A stretch of DNA of 64,000 nt from Bradyrhizobium sp. CB1015. Lineage in GTDB: Bacteria > Pseudomonadota > Alphaproteobacteria > Rhizobiales > Xanthobacteraceae. The DNA lies in the NCBI RefSeq assembly GCF_025200925.1, contig NZ_CP104174.1, forward strand, positions 2,356,001 to 2,420,000, in the 5' to 3' direction. The notes under the pieces are model-generated. The model saw only the letters and a list, made by a program, of their open reading frames with translations, had not been told where the DNA came from and did not search any database. The translations under genes were made by a program, and so were the position numbers. This document shows positions 1-7,232 of this stretch, piece after piece. Position 1 is the first letter of the stretch. Each line of letters starts with the position of its first letter.

Positions 1-60
1 CGCCGCCATTACCAAACCGGTCAGGGCAATTGTCCCGATCCTAATGCGAGGTTGCTTCAT
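1..60 (-). CDS. Start of a secreted or membrane protein (partial)
   Basis: Only the first 20 codons lie in the window. They begin at an ATG whose complement is at 58-60 and read MKQPRIRIGTIALTGLVMAA, a basic start followed by a hydrophobic run, as in a Sec signal peptide. It lies 14 bases downstream of the stop of the MaoC gene on the same strand, so it is probably the next gene of that operon. The product cannot be named from this stub. Confidence 0.5.
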   Translation of the reverse strand, partial: MKQPRIRIGTIALTGLVMAA

Positions 61-74
61 TCGCCGATGACCCG

Positions 75-554
75 TCACCCGGCTACGGCACGCTTCGCCT
101 GGTCGGCCACGCGCTGCGGCAGCGGCATCGTGTAAGTCGTCGCGGTTCCGACTACGCAAGTTTCGCCGCTTGCGTTGCGGACAATGGTCTCCAGCTTGCA
201 GATCGGCTTGTCGTCCCGGACGTGCTCGACCTTGACGCTTGCCGTAATCGTCTCTCCAACTCGGACGGCCTTGACGAAACGCCAGTTGGTTTCGAGAAAC
301 ACTGTACCCGGCCCTGGGAGATCTTCGGCAACGACGGCATTCATGAGACCTGTCGTGACCCCGCCCTGCACGATGAGCCCGCCGAAGGGTGAATTGGTTG
401 CGAGTTCGACGTCGTAATGGATGGGGTTCTTGTCGCCCGTCATCGCGGTGAACATCTTGACATCTCGCATTGTAATCGTGCGGCTTCGTTCCGCGCGGCG
501 ACCTGCCACGGGTCGGCCGGCCAGCGTTCGAGTCCAGGGTGAATCGGTCGACAT
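75..554 (-). CDS. MaoC-family hot-dog dehydratase/hydratase
   Basis: This 159-residue protein has the MaoC/(R)-hydratase pattern. The MTGDKNPIHYDVE segment carries the Asp and His of the hydratase-2 motif, followed by a Gly-rich FGGLIVQGG stretch. Enzymes of this family add water to, or remove it from, enoyl-CoA-type substrates in the cytoplasm. The start lies 10 bases downstream of the FAD oxidoreductase stop, so the two are probably co-transcribed with the upstream monooxygenase and OsmC genes. The substrate is unknown. The operon suggests breakdown or modification of a small organic acid or acyl-CoA. Confidence 0.8.
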   Translation of the reverse strand: MSTDSPWTRTLAGRPVAGRRAERSRTITMRDVKMFTAMTGDKNPIHYDVELATNSPFGGLIVQGGVTTGLMNAVVAEDLPGPGTVFLETNWRFVKAVRVGETITASVKVEHVRDDKPICKLETIVRNASGETCVVGTATTYTMPLPQRVADQAKRAVAG

Positions 555-564
555 TTTCGTGCTC

Positions 565-1734
565 CTATGCTGCTAGGGACGGCTCTTGGGACAAGTTCGC
601 GAGGTGATTGGCCTCGGCTTTCATGGCTGCACTCAGGTCAGCATGAAGCTGCTTTACCTCGTCGAGGTCCCACATAAAGGAGGCGATCGCATCGGTGGTG
701 CGCATCAGCGGCAAGGACAGCTCGTCGCGCTCGCGCTGATAGGCCTCAAGCCCGCGGGTGCTGCCCTCGGCGATTCCTCGCGACAGCAATTGCGCGTCGC
801 GGAGCGCGTCGGTCATACCGTGTGCAGTCAGGGGGTCCTTGAAATAGCCGGCATCGCCGACCAACGCCCATCCTGCTCCCTGACATTGCCGGAGGTAGCC
901 CGTTGCGCCTGCAAAGCCTCGGAGGCGACCTGTCAGTGTGGACCTGCCAATCTCGGCGCGCAGCTGGGGAAAGCTCGATGCCAGCACCTGGAGAAAGCCG
1001 CGCGTGATATCGCCGCGAAATGCCGCGACGAATTGCGCAGCCGGAACCGCCGCGAAAACGCAGTGCCCGCCGTTCGTTGGAATTACGCCTGCCGCGGCGT
1101 TTTCTGCGAAATGCCAATGCAGGCCACTGGCCGCCAAGTCTGAAAAGTAACCAAACGCGACACCAGAGGCGTTGAAGCCTTCGATGATTGCCCGTGAATT
1201 GACGCACCGCGCGACGGTCGACTGGCGGCCGTCTGCACCGACGACGATATCCGCGCGCACGGTCCTAGACGCACCGCTGCTATCTCTGAAAGAGGCGCCA
1301 ATCACTCGACCGTTCGACGCAAATTGCAACTCGGAAACCGCAACGCCGTGGCGAACGGCCGCGCCGGCGTCGCGGGCTGCGTCAACCAGCAACGGATCAA
1401 GCACGGTACGTCTTGGTGCGAGAAGACAATCGACACCGTGAACCGAGTTAATGTCCACCCGAACGGCCTCGTCGCCATAGTGAAACGTAGTCGATCGAAT
1501 CGCGGGCGTTCCCGCCGCTGCAATGTTCGGAATCAGTCCCCAACGCGTGAGCTGCAACACCGCAGGCCGCATCAGGGCATGTGTCGACATCGTGTCAGAG
1601 CCATAGGGCCGCCGGTCGACCATCAGGACCTTTGCCCCCGACCGCGCTAACAGGAAGGCCGTGGCAGCGCCTGCACAGCGTGCGCCGACCACCACCGCGT
1701 CGTAATGTGAATCGAAACTATGCAGGCCATTCAT
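565..1734 (-). CDS. FAD-dependent oxidoreductase (PHBH/geranylgeranyl-reductase type)
   Basis: This 389-residue flavoprotein starts with a Rossmann FAD-binding motif (VVVGARCAGAATAFLL, the GxGxxG position written G-A-R-C-A-G). It has a second FAD contact, GDAGYFKDPLTAHGM, near residue 300, typical of single-component aromatic hydroxylases and related halogenases or reductases. No signal peptide or membrane segment is visible. It sits 10 bases after the monooxygenase gene and 10 bases before the MaoC gene, which indicates one transcript. The family uses NAD(P)H and often oxygen. The substrate cannot be read from the sequence. Confidence 0.8.
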   Translation of the reverse strand: MNGLHSFDSHYDAVVVGARCAGAATAFLLARSGAKVLMVDRRPYGSDTMSTHALMRPAVLQLTRWGLIPNIAAAGTPAIRSTTFHYGDEAVRVDINSVHGVDCLLAPRRTVLDPLLVDAARDAGAAVRHGVAVSELQFASNGRVIGASFRDSSGASRTVRADIVVGADGRQSTVARCVNSRAIIEGFNASGVAFGYFSDLAASGLHWHFAENAAAGVIPTNGGHCVFAAVPAAQFVAAFRGDITRGFLQVLASSFPQLRAEIGRSTLTGRLRGFAGATGYLRQCQGAGWALVGDAGYFKDPLTAHGMTDALRDAQLLSRGIAEGSTRGLEAYQRERDELSLPLMRTTDAIASFMWDLDEVKQLHADLSAAMKAEANHLANLSQEPSLAA

Positions 1735-1744
1735 GTATTTGCTC

Positions 1745-2989
1745 TCAGGCAGCAGCGCGATTGAGGTTCTGGCTCAGGTGAGCGGCGAGATCCGCAGCAT
1801 CGTCGCCCGCTCCGTCAAGGAATGACGATTTGCGCCTGCGCATGAACGGCAGGCCCATGACGTACATTCCCGGTGCGGCGGCAATCCCGCCATCGTGACG
1901 AATGCGCCCCTTGCGATCGAGCACGGGGACGTCCAGCCAGGAGTAGTCGGGGCGATATCCCGTCGCCCATATCACCGAACTAATGCCGGCTTCGATCAGG
2001 TCCAGGCCAAGCCTGGTTTCCGATCCGACATCCGTCGGCTCGAACCGATGAGGCGCAGGAAACTGCTGCGCGAGCCCGCTCGTGATTACCCAATCATCGA
2101 TACTGGCGAGAAGCCGGTTCATCTTCAGATCGGCCAGCGCGCAGTGGTTGGCGAGCGATCCCGAAAACTGGGCATTTCCATCACGAAGGCCGACAAGGCG
2201 ACCGACGAGCTCGACGCCTGTCTTGCGCAACCTGTTAAGGTCCACTGTTACGCGTTCCGGCGTTCCGATGAGCTGGAGCGACGGCAGACGCCGCGCCCTC
2301 TCGATGTCTTCCATCATCGAGCCGTATCGAACATCCATGGCGCCGGTGACGTCCATCCACCACTGGATATCCCGCCCGCGGTAGGTCCGCGGCAACCGAA
2401 CGTGCTCGCCAACGCAAAGCACCACTCTGCGGCCGGACGCCCGGATCTCCCGGGCGAGCTGAATGCCGGTTGCCGAGGCACCAACGATCATTACGCCGCC
2501 ATCTGGCAGAAGAGCGGGATTCTTGTACTGCAGCGGCGTGAGGCTCGCCATGCTGACGGGCAGACCGCCAGCTAGCGAGGGGATCGAGGCGAGATTGCAG
2601 GCGCCGGTTGCTACCACGAGTTTGCGGCAGCGCCACAAACCATAGTTAGTTTGGACCTCATAACCTGCCTCCTGCTGTCTCACCCGCGTGACGCGCGTTC
2701 CGGTCACGATTGGAGCGCGCGACATCTGAGCGTATTGCTGTAGGAAGCGGACGACTTCCGGCATTGTCATGAAGCCGTCCGGATCATCACCGCTGTAGGC
2801 GTATCCCGGCAGACGGGATTGCCAGTTGGGCGTCAGGAGGCGAAGCGAGTCCCATCGCTCCGTTAGCCACGAGTTGGCCACCTCGCCGCGCTCAAGGACC
2901 ACGTGGTCGATGGAACGGGCGCTCAGATGCCAGCTCATGGCCAGCCCAGATTGGCCGGCGCCGATGATGATGGCGGTCGCAAAGTTCAC
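1745..2989 (-). CDS. Flavin-containing monooxygenase-like oxidoreductase (CzcO type)
   Basis: This 414-residue protein has two dinucleotide-binding motifs: IIGAGQSGLAMSWHL at the N-terminus (FAD) and MIVGASATGIQLARE near residue 160 (NADPH). An ATGYRPDYSWL motif near residue 350 is characteristic of FMO/Baeyer-Villiger-like enzymes. The reaction would be oxygenation of a soft nucleophile or ketone. It is the second gene of the minus-strand operon that starts with OsmC. Two successive flavoenzymes followed by a MaoC hydratase suggest a short oxidative pathway. The length is normal for the family. Confidence 0.8.
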   Translation of the reverse strand: MNFATAIIIGAGQSGLAMSWHLSARSIDHVVLERGEVANSWLTERWDSLRLLTPNWQSRLPGYAYSGDDPDGFMTMPEVVRFLQQYAQMSRAPIVTGTRVTRVRQQEAGYEVQTNYGLWRCRKLVVATGACNLASIPSLAGGLPVSMASLTPLQYKNPALLPDGGVMIVGASATGIQLAREIRASGRRVVLCVGEHVRLPRTYRGRDIQWWMDVTGAMDVRYGSMMEDIERARRLPSLQLIGTPERVTVDLNRLRKTGVELVGRLVGLRDGNAQFSGSLANHCALADLKMNRLLASIDDWVITSGLAQQFPAPHRFEPTDVGSETRLGLDLIEAGISSVIWATGYRPDYSWLDVPVLDRKGRIRHDGGIAAAPGMYVMGLPFMRRRKSSFLDGAGDDAADLAAHLSQNLNRAAA

Positions 2990-3020
2990 GGGACTCGCTC
3001 CTCTTCTTCAGCAATCGTCC

Positions 3021-3590
3021 TTAGTTGACGGTCACGAAGACGTTCGTCGGATTGGTGACGATGTCGAACACGGCCGAACGCTTCTGCGATTGAGCTACCA
3101 CCGCCTTGATGTCGTCCTCACTCGCGTCGGCTCGAATATCGAAATGAACGCGGATGGCGCCGAACCCATTGCGCACCTCATCGTCGATGCCGAGTATGCC
3201 TTGAATATCCATGTCGGCCTCAAGCGAGGCTGTGACGGAACGGAGTTGTATGCCGCGGCGCTGGGCGACCGCAGCAACACCCGCCGTTAAACAGCTCGCA
3301 AGACCTGAGAGCACAAGTTCGACAGGAGTAGGAGCGTGGTCTTCGGCCGCAAATACCTTTGGGTGATCTGCCTCAACCATGAAGGTGGTGTCGCGTGACT
3401 GCTCCGCCCCAAGCCCGAAGTATTTCCCAATTTTCGAACGGCTATGTGTGCCGTCCAGCCATTCGCAAGTGGCGCGCCACCTAAACTGCGCGGCTTCCGG
3501 CGCCTTCTCCAATGCCTCCCGCGCGCCAAGCAGAGCAGCAACATTAACGCCATTGTCCACCTTCTGCGAAGTTGATGTCTTGTTCGTCAT
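3021..3590 (-). CDS. OsmC-family peroxiredoxin-like protein
   Basis: This 189-residue protein has the OsmC/Ohr fold signature PTPVELVLSGLASCLTAGVA, which contains the first redox cysteine. The position of the second OsmC cysteine reads SQKRSAVFDIVTNP, with no Cys. It therefore belongs to the one-Cys OsmC-like branch rather than the classic hydroperoxide reductases. It is the first gene of the minus-strand operon and is separated by 147 bases from the divergent fused regulator at 3738, which is a natural candidate to control it. The function is probably protection from, or handling of, reactive organic compounds made by the flavoenzymes downstream (inference). Confidence 0.8.
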   Translation of the reverse strand: MTNKTSTSQKVDNGVNVAALLGAREALEKAPEAAQFRWRATCEWLDGTHSRSKIGKYFGLGAEQSRDTTFMVEADHPKVFAAEDHAPTPVELVLSGLASCLTAGVAAVAQRRGIQLRSVTASLEADMDIQGILGIDDEVRNGFGAIRVHFDIRADASEDDIKAVVAQSQKRSAVFDIVTNPTNVFVTVN

Positions 3591-3737
3591 GGTCTCTTTC
3601 TCCTCTCGTGAGTGGTTCCAACCATTTTCATTGCTGCCGCAGCAGCACCTTGCGTGGACGATAGGCCAGTGGTCGTGTAAGATCCTTGTTTCAGAACCTT
3701 AATTGTTCTGAATCGTCGATCGTGACGTGGTGCTTTG

Positions 3738-4937
3738 ATGCAAGGCAAAAAGGTTCGCTTCGGCCGATTCCTTCTTGATGCCGAACGGCGCGAGCTTTTG
3801 CGGGAAGGTATTCGGGTTCAATTGAGCAGCCGCGCGATGGATATTCTTTGCGAGCTGGCGGCTGCAAAGGGCAACGTTGTCTCTAAGGACCAACTGTTAG
3901 AGCGTGTATGGCCGGGCGTGGCAGTAGAAGAAAGCAACATTCACGTCCATATCTCTGGGCTACGAAAGGCACTTGATGATAGGGAAAGCGGTCAAAGCTT
4001 TGTCGTTACGAGCCCAGGCCGGGGATATCGATTGATTGGTCTGCAAACTACATCGGACGACGCTCGAAAAAAGCAAGAGGACTTTGATGCCAATCGGTCG
4101 CAGATCAACCAACAAATCAAGTATTGCCGCACGTCTGAAGGTGTCCGTCTAGCCTATGCGATAGCGGGGAGCGGACCTCCGCTGGTTAAGGCGGCAAATT
4201 GGTTGAATCACTTAGAATACGACTGGACAACCCCGGTGTGGCAACACGTCGTCCACGGGCTCGCACGAAAATACACGCTTGTGCGATACGACGCGCGCGG
4301 TAATGGCATGTCTGATTGGGATGTCGATACAGTGTCTCTAGAAGCATGGGTCAGTGACCTGGAAACAGTCGTAAATGCAGCTGGTGTTAAGCGATTTCCG
4401 CTATTGGGGGTGTCTCAGGGATGCGCGGTATCTATTGCGTATGCCGTTCGACATCCCGAGCGAGTTTCTCATCTCATTCTTTATGGGGGATTTGCGCTTG
4501 GCATGGCCAAGAGGTCGCCGGAGCTAAGAGAACTTCGAGCTGCGATGACGACCGTCATGCGTCACGGCTGGGGTTCAGACAATCCTGCTTTTCGGCAGAT
4601 GTTCACAGCTCAATTCATGCCAGGGGCCACACCAGAGCAAGCTGCGTCCTTCAACGAACTGCAACGCAGAACGACGTCACCCGAGTGTGCAGCGCGGTAT
4701 TTTGAAGCCTCTGGCGAAATTGATGTCACTGAACTGCTCGGCAAGGTGACCATGCCGACCCTGGTGATGCACGCGCGAGGAGATGCGCGAGTGCCGTTTG
4801 AGTTAGGACGCTCGATGGCTGCCGACATTCCGCGCGCCCGTTTCATTCCACTCCAGGGTCAAAACCACCTCTTTCTGGAACACGAGCCAGCTTCCGAGCG
4901 GTTTTTCGAGGAGATTGAGCTTTTTCTTAAGCGGTAG
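3738..4937 (+). CDS. OmpR-type winged-helix regulator fused to an alpha/beta-hydrolase
   Basis: The N-terminal ~100 residues form a Trans_reg_C (OmpR/PhoB C-terminal) DNA-binding domain, with VRFGRFLLDAERRELLR at the start and VVTSPGRGYRLIG as the wing. No receiver domain is present. Residues ~130-399 form an alpha/beta-hydrolase with an intact-looking triad: Ser in GVSQGC, Asp in HARGDARVPFE and His in GQNHLFLE. ATG 3738 is preferred over an in-frame TTG at 3735. The gene diverges from the OsmC-flavoenzyme operon and probably regulates it. The hydrolase may be a ligand-sensing input domain (inference). The same hydrolase type is fused to a cyclase at 16540. Confidence 0.85.
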   Translation: MQGKKVRFGRFLLDAERRELLREGIRVQLSSRAMDILCELAAAKGNVVSKDQLLERVWPGVAVEESNIHVHISGLRKALDDRESGQSFVVTSPGRGYRLIGLQTTSDDARKKQEDFDANRSQINQQIKYCRTSEGVRLAYAIAGSGPPLVKAANWLNHLEYDWTTPVWQHVVHGLARKYTLVRYDARGNGMSDWDVDTVSLEAWVSDLETVVNAAGVKRFPLLGVSQGCAVSIAYAVRHPERVSHLILYGGFALGMAKRSPELRELRAAMTTVMRHGWGSDNPAFRQMFTAQFMPGATPEQAASFNELQRRTTSPECAARYFEASGEIDVTELLGKVTMPTLVMHARGDARVPFELGRSMAADIPRARFIPLQGQNHLFLEHEPASERFFEEIELFLKR

Positions 4938-5089
4938 GCTGGCATTGCAGTGCAGTCACTGACGCCATGGCGTCAACCGCGGAATCCAGCGCGGCACATT
5001 AGTCCTAAAGCTCTCGTACTCCGTGCCGAATGTTTGCTTGAGCGTCGGTTCTTCGTACGATTTCGCCCTATTGGCGATGGGGAAGTACA

Positions 5090-5179
5090 ATGAGGAATGA
5101 CCGAATTGTGACGGCCGCCATCATCGCAGTTGGCGCCCTCAACACGGTGCTCGCAGCAATAGCGCTTCTGTCTCTCTGA
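5090..5179 (+). CDS. Small single-span membrane protein (29 aa)
   Basis: The reading frame starts with MRNDRIVTAA and then has one hydrophobic segment rich in Ala, Ile and Leu that ends in LLSL. It could span the membrane once. A purine-rich GGGGAAG lies just upstream of the ATG. It stands alone between the regulator at 3738 and a second small membrane frame at 5262. Short hydrophobic proteins of this kind are common in rhizobia, but none is recognised here. Confidence 0.4.
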   Translation: MRNDRIVTAAIIAVGALNTVLAAIALLSL

Positions 5180-5261
5180 GCACCGATGATTTTCCAAGGA
5201 CATTGATCTATCGCAACTAGCGCGCCTGACCCCGATACAGCCTCCCTAGCATGAGGCGACG

Positions 5262-5354
5262 ATGCAACCTTGGATAAAGCCTTGGATGTTTCATGTACTG
5301 GCGTGGGGGTCAGCGGCCCTGGGCTTGGTCGCCATCCTTTCCATGAGCCTGTAA
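5262..5354 (+). CDS. Small single-span membrane protein (30 aa)
   Basis: This 30-residue frame starts MQPWIKPWMFHVLAWGSA and continues as a hydrophobic Leu/Val/Ile stretch ending SMSL. It resembles a single membrane helix with an aromatic N-terminal edge. It lies 82 bases after another small membrane frame, and the two could be expressed together. No family is recognised. Confidence 0.4.
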   Translation: MQPWIKPWMFHVLAWGSAALGLVAILSMSL

Positions 5355-5360
5355 GCTCGG

Positions 5361-5625
5361 TCAGTTGGCGAATTGCGGTGGCCTGCCGCTCTCGAAATCG
5401 GGCCTGACATCGGCGCCCCTGTTGCCGCCGCCGGCGCAGACGAAGCGCGGCTCAACATCAGACAAGCGAACATTGTCGGACCAGCGATCGGCGCTCAGCG
5501 ACGTGGTGGCCGCAGTGGCAATAGACCAGCACACGGCGCAAGCCCATCTCGCGCATTTGGCCGAAAGTGATCTTCATTGGCCGGCCGTCGGGGTGCGTCG
5601 GCGTATGGCGTACATAGCGTGGCAT
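5361..5625 (-). pseudogene. Frameshifted small rhizobial zinc-ribbon-like protein
   Basis: From the ATG at 5625 the minus strand reads MPRYVRHTPTHPDGRPMKIT and continues to VYCHCGHHV. The homologous sequence then continues one frame over as LSADRWSDNVRLSDVEPRF and VCAGGGNRGADVRPDF up to the stop at 5361. The whole resembles a widespread rhizobial hypothetical with paired cysteines. One extra base near 5510 breaks it. In the present state it would make a truncated product. Family recognition is from memory of the motif order. Confidence 0.6.
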
Positions 5626-5789
5626 CTCGCCATCGAAGCGGGATGCGGGCGAGAGTCAAATTATCAATCCCTTGGGCGTCGGAACACGCGAGAGCTACTG
5701 CGCCTCGTGGGTGTGGAAAGCTAAACGCAAAGCGCGACCGGCAGAGGCTGATGACGCATTGCCGAAGGCTGAGGCGGTAAAGACGAGAA

Positions 5790-5820
5790 CCCGCCGGTTT
5801 CACGCTGGCGGGCTTCTTTT
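5790..5820 (+). terminator. Rho-independent terminator, possibly bidirectional
   Basis: CCCGCC at 5790-5795 pairs with GGCGGG at 5807-5812 across an 11-base loop and is followed by CTTCTTTT. The 3' end of the minus-strand gene 5800-6030 runs into the same hairpin, and its stop codon lies in the loop. Confidence 0.55.
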
Positions 5821-6030
5821 ACTTACATTCGAGGCCGCAAGCGAACGTAGCATCTGATCAGCTCGCTCCTTCGTCAAATTGGTCGCCATGTAATCCCCCA
5901 TCAATGCGGGGCCCTTGCGTTCTCGATCGTAAATCATCCAACCCTTGCCTCCCATTCGCACAAAAAATCGGCTCTGCGGCGGAATGTCGTTAATCAACGA
6001 AGTGGCTCCCGGTTTGCCCAGCGACAGCAC
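5800..6030 (-). CDS. Small conserved rhizobial hypothetical (76 aa)
   Basis: The protein contains RFFVRMGGKGWMIYDRERKG followed by PALMGD and an amphipathic C-terminal helix TKERADQMLRSLA. This arrangement looks like small conserved proteins common in Bradyrhizobium. No catalytic motif, signal peptide or membrane span is visible. Its end overlaps a terminator hairpin. The function is unknown. Confidence 0.55.
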   Translation of the reverse strand: MLSLGKPGATSLINDIPPQSRFFVRMGGKGWMIYDRERKGPALMGDYMATNLTKERADQMLRSLAASNVSKRSPPA

Positions 6031-6266
6031 AGAAGAGCATCAGCTTGGTGGATTCATTCGCATAAGTGAATGCCAGGTAGTTTTTGACGCAAAGCAAAAC
6101 GGCCTCAAGCAGGCTCCGGGGCTGGCTCGGATGCTGAGGCCGTTCGGCGCAGCCCAAAAAATAGGCGCGCGCTGCATATTTCTCCCAATCGCGGTGGGTC
6201 GCAAGGAATACTTGGACCAGCTGTACATTATTGCTGCGGGTTCACACTGGCGGGCCTCGACACGAA

Positions 6267-6297
6267 GGCCGCAGCGGAGGTTTCATTCGCTGCGGCC
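6267..6297. terminator. Perfect 10-bp stem hairpin, terminator-like
   Basis: GGCCGCAGCG at 6267-6276 pairs perfectly with CGCTGCGGCC at 6288-6297 around an 11-base loop. No strong T run follows on either strand, so its role as a terminator is uncertain. The surrounding 6031-6501 holds no convincing gene. Confidence 0.4.
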
Positions 6298-6501
6298 CAC
6301 GCCTGTCAAAAAGATTAAGTGAAATACGCGGCCAGCCCCGGTGAACAAAAACGTAACCGGGAAAAATGGAAAAGCGAATCATTTCGCCAGTGCCGAAAAT
6401 GAAACTTCCTCAGGCTTCTTTGTTCGTGCAGGTGTCCTAGTTTAATTTGCGACCGGATCGCCTGCGCTACGTTCTGACGACAATTCCTGACGTGTCGAGG
6501 C

Positions 6502-6669
6502 GTGCCCGTGTCGCAAGCCCCAGCCTCAAACCTGATATTTCGCTGCCCCAAGTGCCACAAGCCCATGCAGCTCTTGGAGCGGCTCTGGAGCCCAAAGACC
6601 GCCCGCTACGTGCGCGTGTTCAAATGCGCATGCGGGGAACTCGTCTGGAGACGGAACCGGAACTCTTAA
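6502..6669 (+). CDS. Small zinc-ribbon protein (55 aa)
   Basis: Starting at GTG 6502 (or GTG 6508), the protein reads CPKCHKPMQLLER and ends FKCACGELVWRRN. Two Cys pairs (CPKC and CAC) about 25 residues apart would bind one zinc ion, as in zinc-ribbon or treble-clef domains. The length and spacing match small rhizobial proteins of unknown role. A possible small gene begins 36 bases downstream. Confidence 0.55.
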   Translation: MPVSQAPASNLIFRCPKCHKPMQLLERLWSPKTARYVRVFKCACGELVWRRNRNS

Positions 6670-6705
6670 CCTGAGTTAAGCCCCCGGCTTTGGCCGGAGG
6701 CGCTT

Positions 6706-7014
6706 ATGGCTACGGGCGACTTGAAATGGCTTGCCGAACAGATCGAAATCAAGCTGGAGCGGATACGCGCCAAGACCGAGCGTGAGCATCCCCGAAGTTC
6801 TGGCCGTCGAACCGCAACTAAGGCCGCCTCAGTTGGCGGCTTCTACCTCATCCGCGAGGGGATATCTGCGATCGCCGGGGGCAGATCGTGCCCCCGTTCG
6901 TACACCAGATCCCATAGCTCCCGCGCGACGGCATCGTTGACGTCGGCGATTTTCGCTGACACGGCCCTTCTGAAGGTGCCGTCGAACGGCGGCGTGCTCC
7001 GGATGATCCGATAG
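6706..7014 (+). CDS. Possible small protein with a helical N-terminus
   Basis: A strong GGAGG lies seven bases before the ATG. The first 30 residues, beginning MATGDLKWLAEQIEIKLERI, form a good amphipathic helix. From about residue 40 the frame crosses a hairpin (6823-6840) and becomes Arg/Ser-rich and antisense to the gene at 6843-7121. The true protein is therefore probably shorter or has been shifted. Only the N-terminal part is supported. Confidence 0.3.
   Translation: MATGDLKWLAEQIEIKLERIRAKTEREHPRSSGRRTATKAASVGGFYLIREGISAIAGGRSCPRSYTRSHSSRATASLTSAIFADTALLKVPSNGGVLRMIR
6823..6840. terminator. Hairpin between convergent genes
   Basis: GCCGCC at 6823-6828 pairs with GGCGGC at 6835-6840 around a six-base loop, followed by TTCTACC. 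It sits at the 3' ends of the convergent frames at 6706 (+) and 6843 (-), which fits a bidirectional terminator. Confidence 0.45.
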
Positions 7015-7121
7015 CCCCTCAGGTGAGGGTTGGTCGGCATAGCCATGGACGCATTAAGCCGGATGCAGATCTGCGCCGCGAGTTCATTCGCCTTGAGGGG
7101 GAGCCCGGCATCATCTCGCAA
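6843..7121 (-). CDS. Hypothetical protein (92 aa)
   Basis: The frame starts at a TTG (MRDDAGLPLKANELAAQICI) and remains open further upstream as IALAIERIISQTL, up to a stop at 7158. The true start could therefore lie higher. The composition is protein-like, with a helical N-terminus and a C-terminal segment VNDAVARELWDLVYERG. No signal peptide, membrane segment or known motif is seen. It lies downstream of the AI-2E-like permease on the same strand, 111 bases away. Confidence 0.5.
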   Translation of the reverse strand: MRDDAGLPLKANELAAQICIRLNASMAMPTNPHLRGYRIIRSTPPFDGTFRRAVSAKIADVNDAVARELWDLVYERGHDLPPAIADIPSRMR

Positions 7122-7232
7122 CGTCTGTGAGATGATGCGCTCAATTGCGAGCGCTATCTAACCGGATCTCAGGCTTGGTCATCCCCGTTTTCGCATTCCG
7201 AACATGGGAAATTGTCCGATGCCGTCAGGAAA

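Noticed and set aside
586..1143. 185-codon plus-strand frame opposite the FAD oxidoreductase
   Set aside because: Antisense shadow in high-GC DNA; the minus-strand protein has clear flavin motifs.
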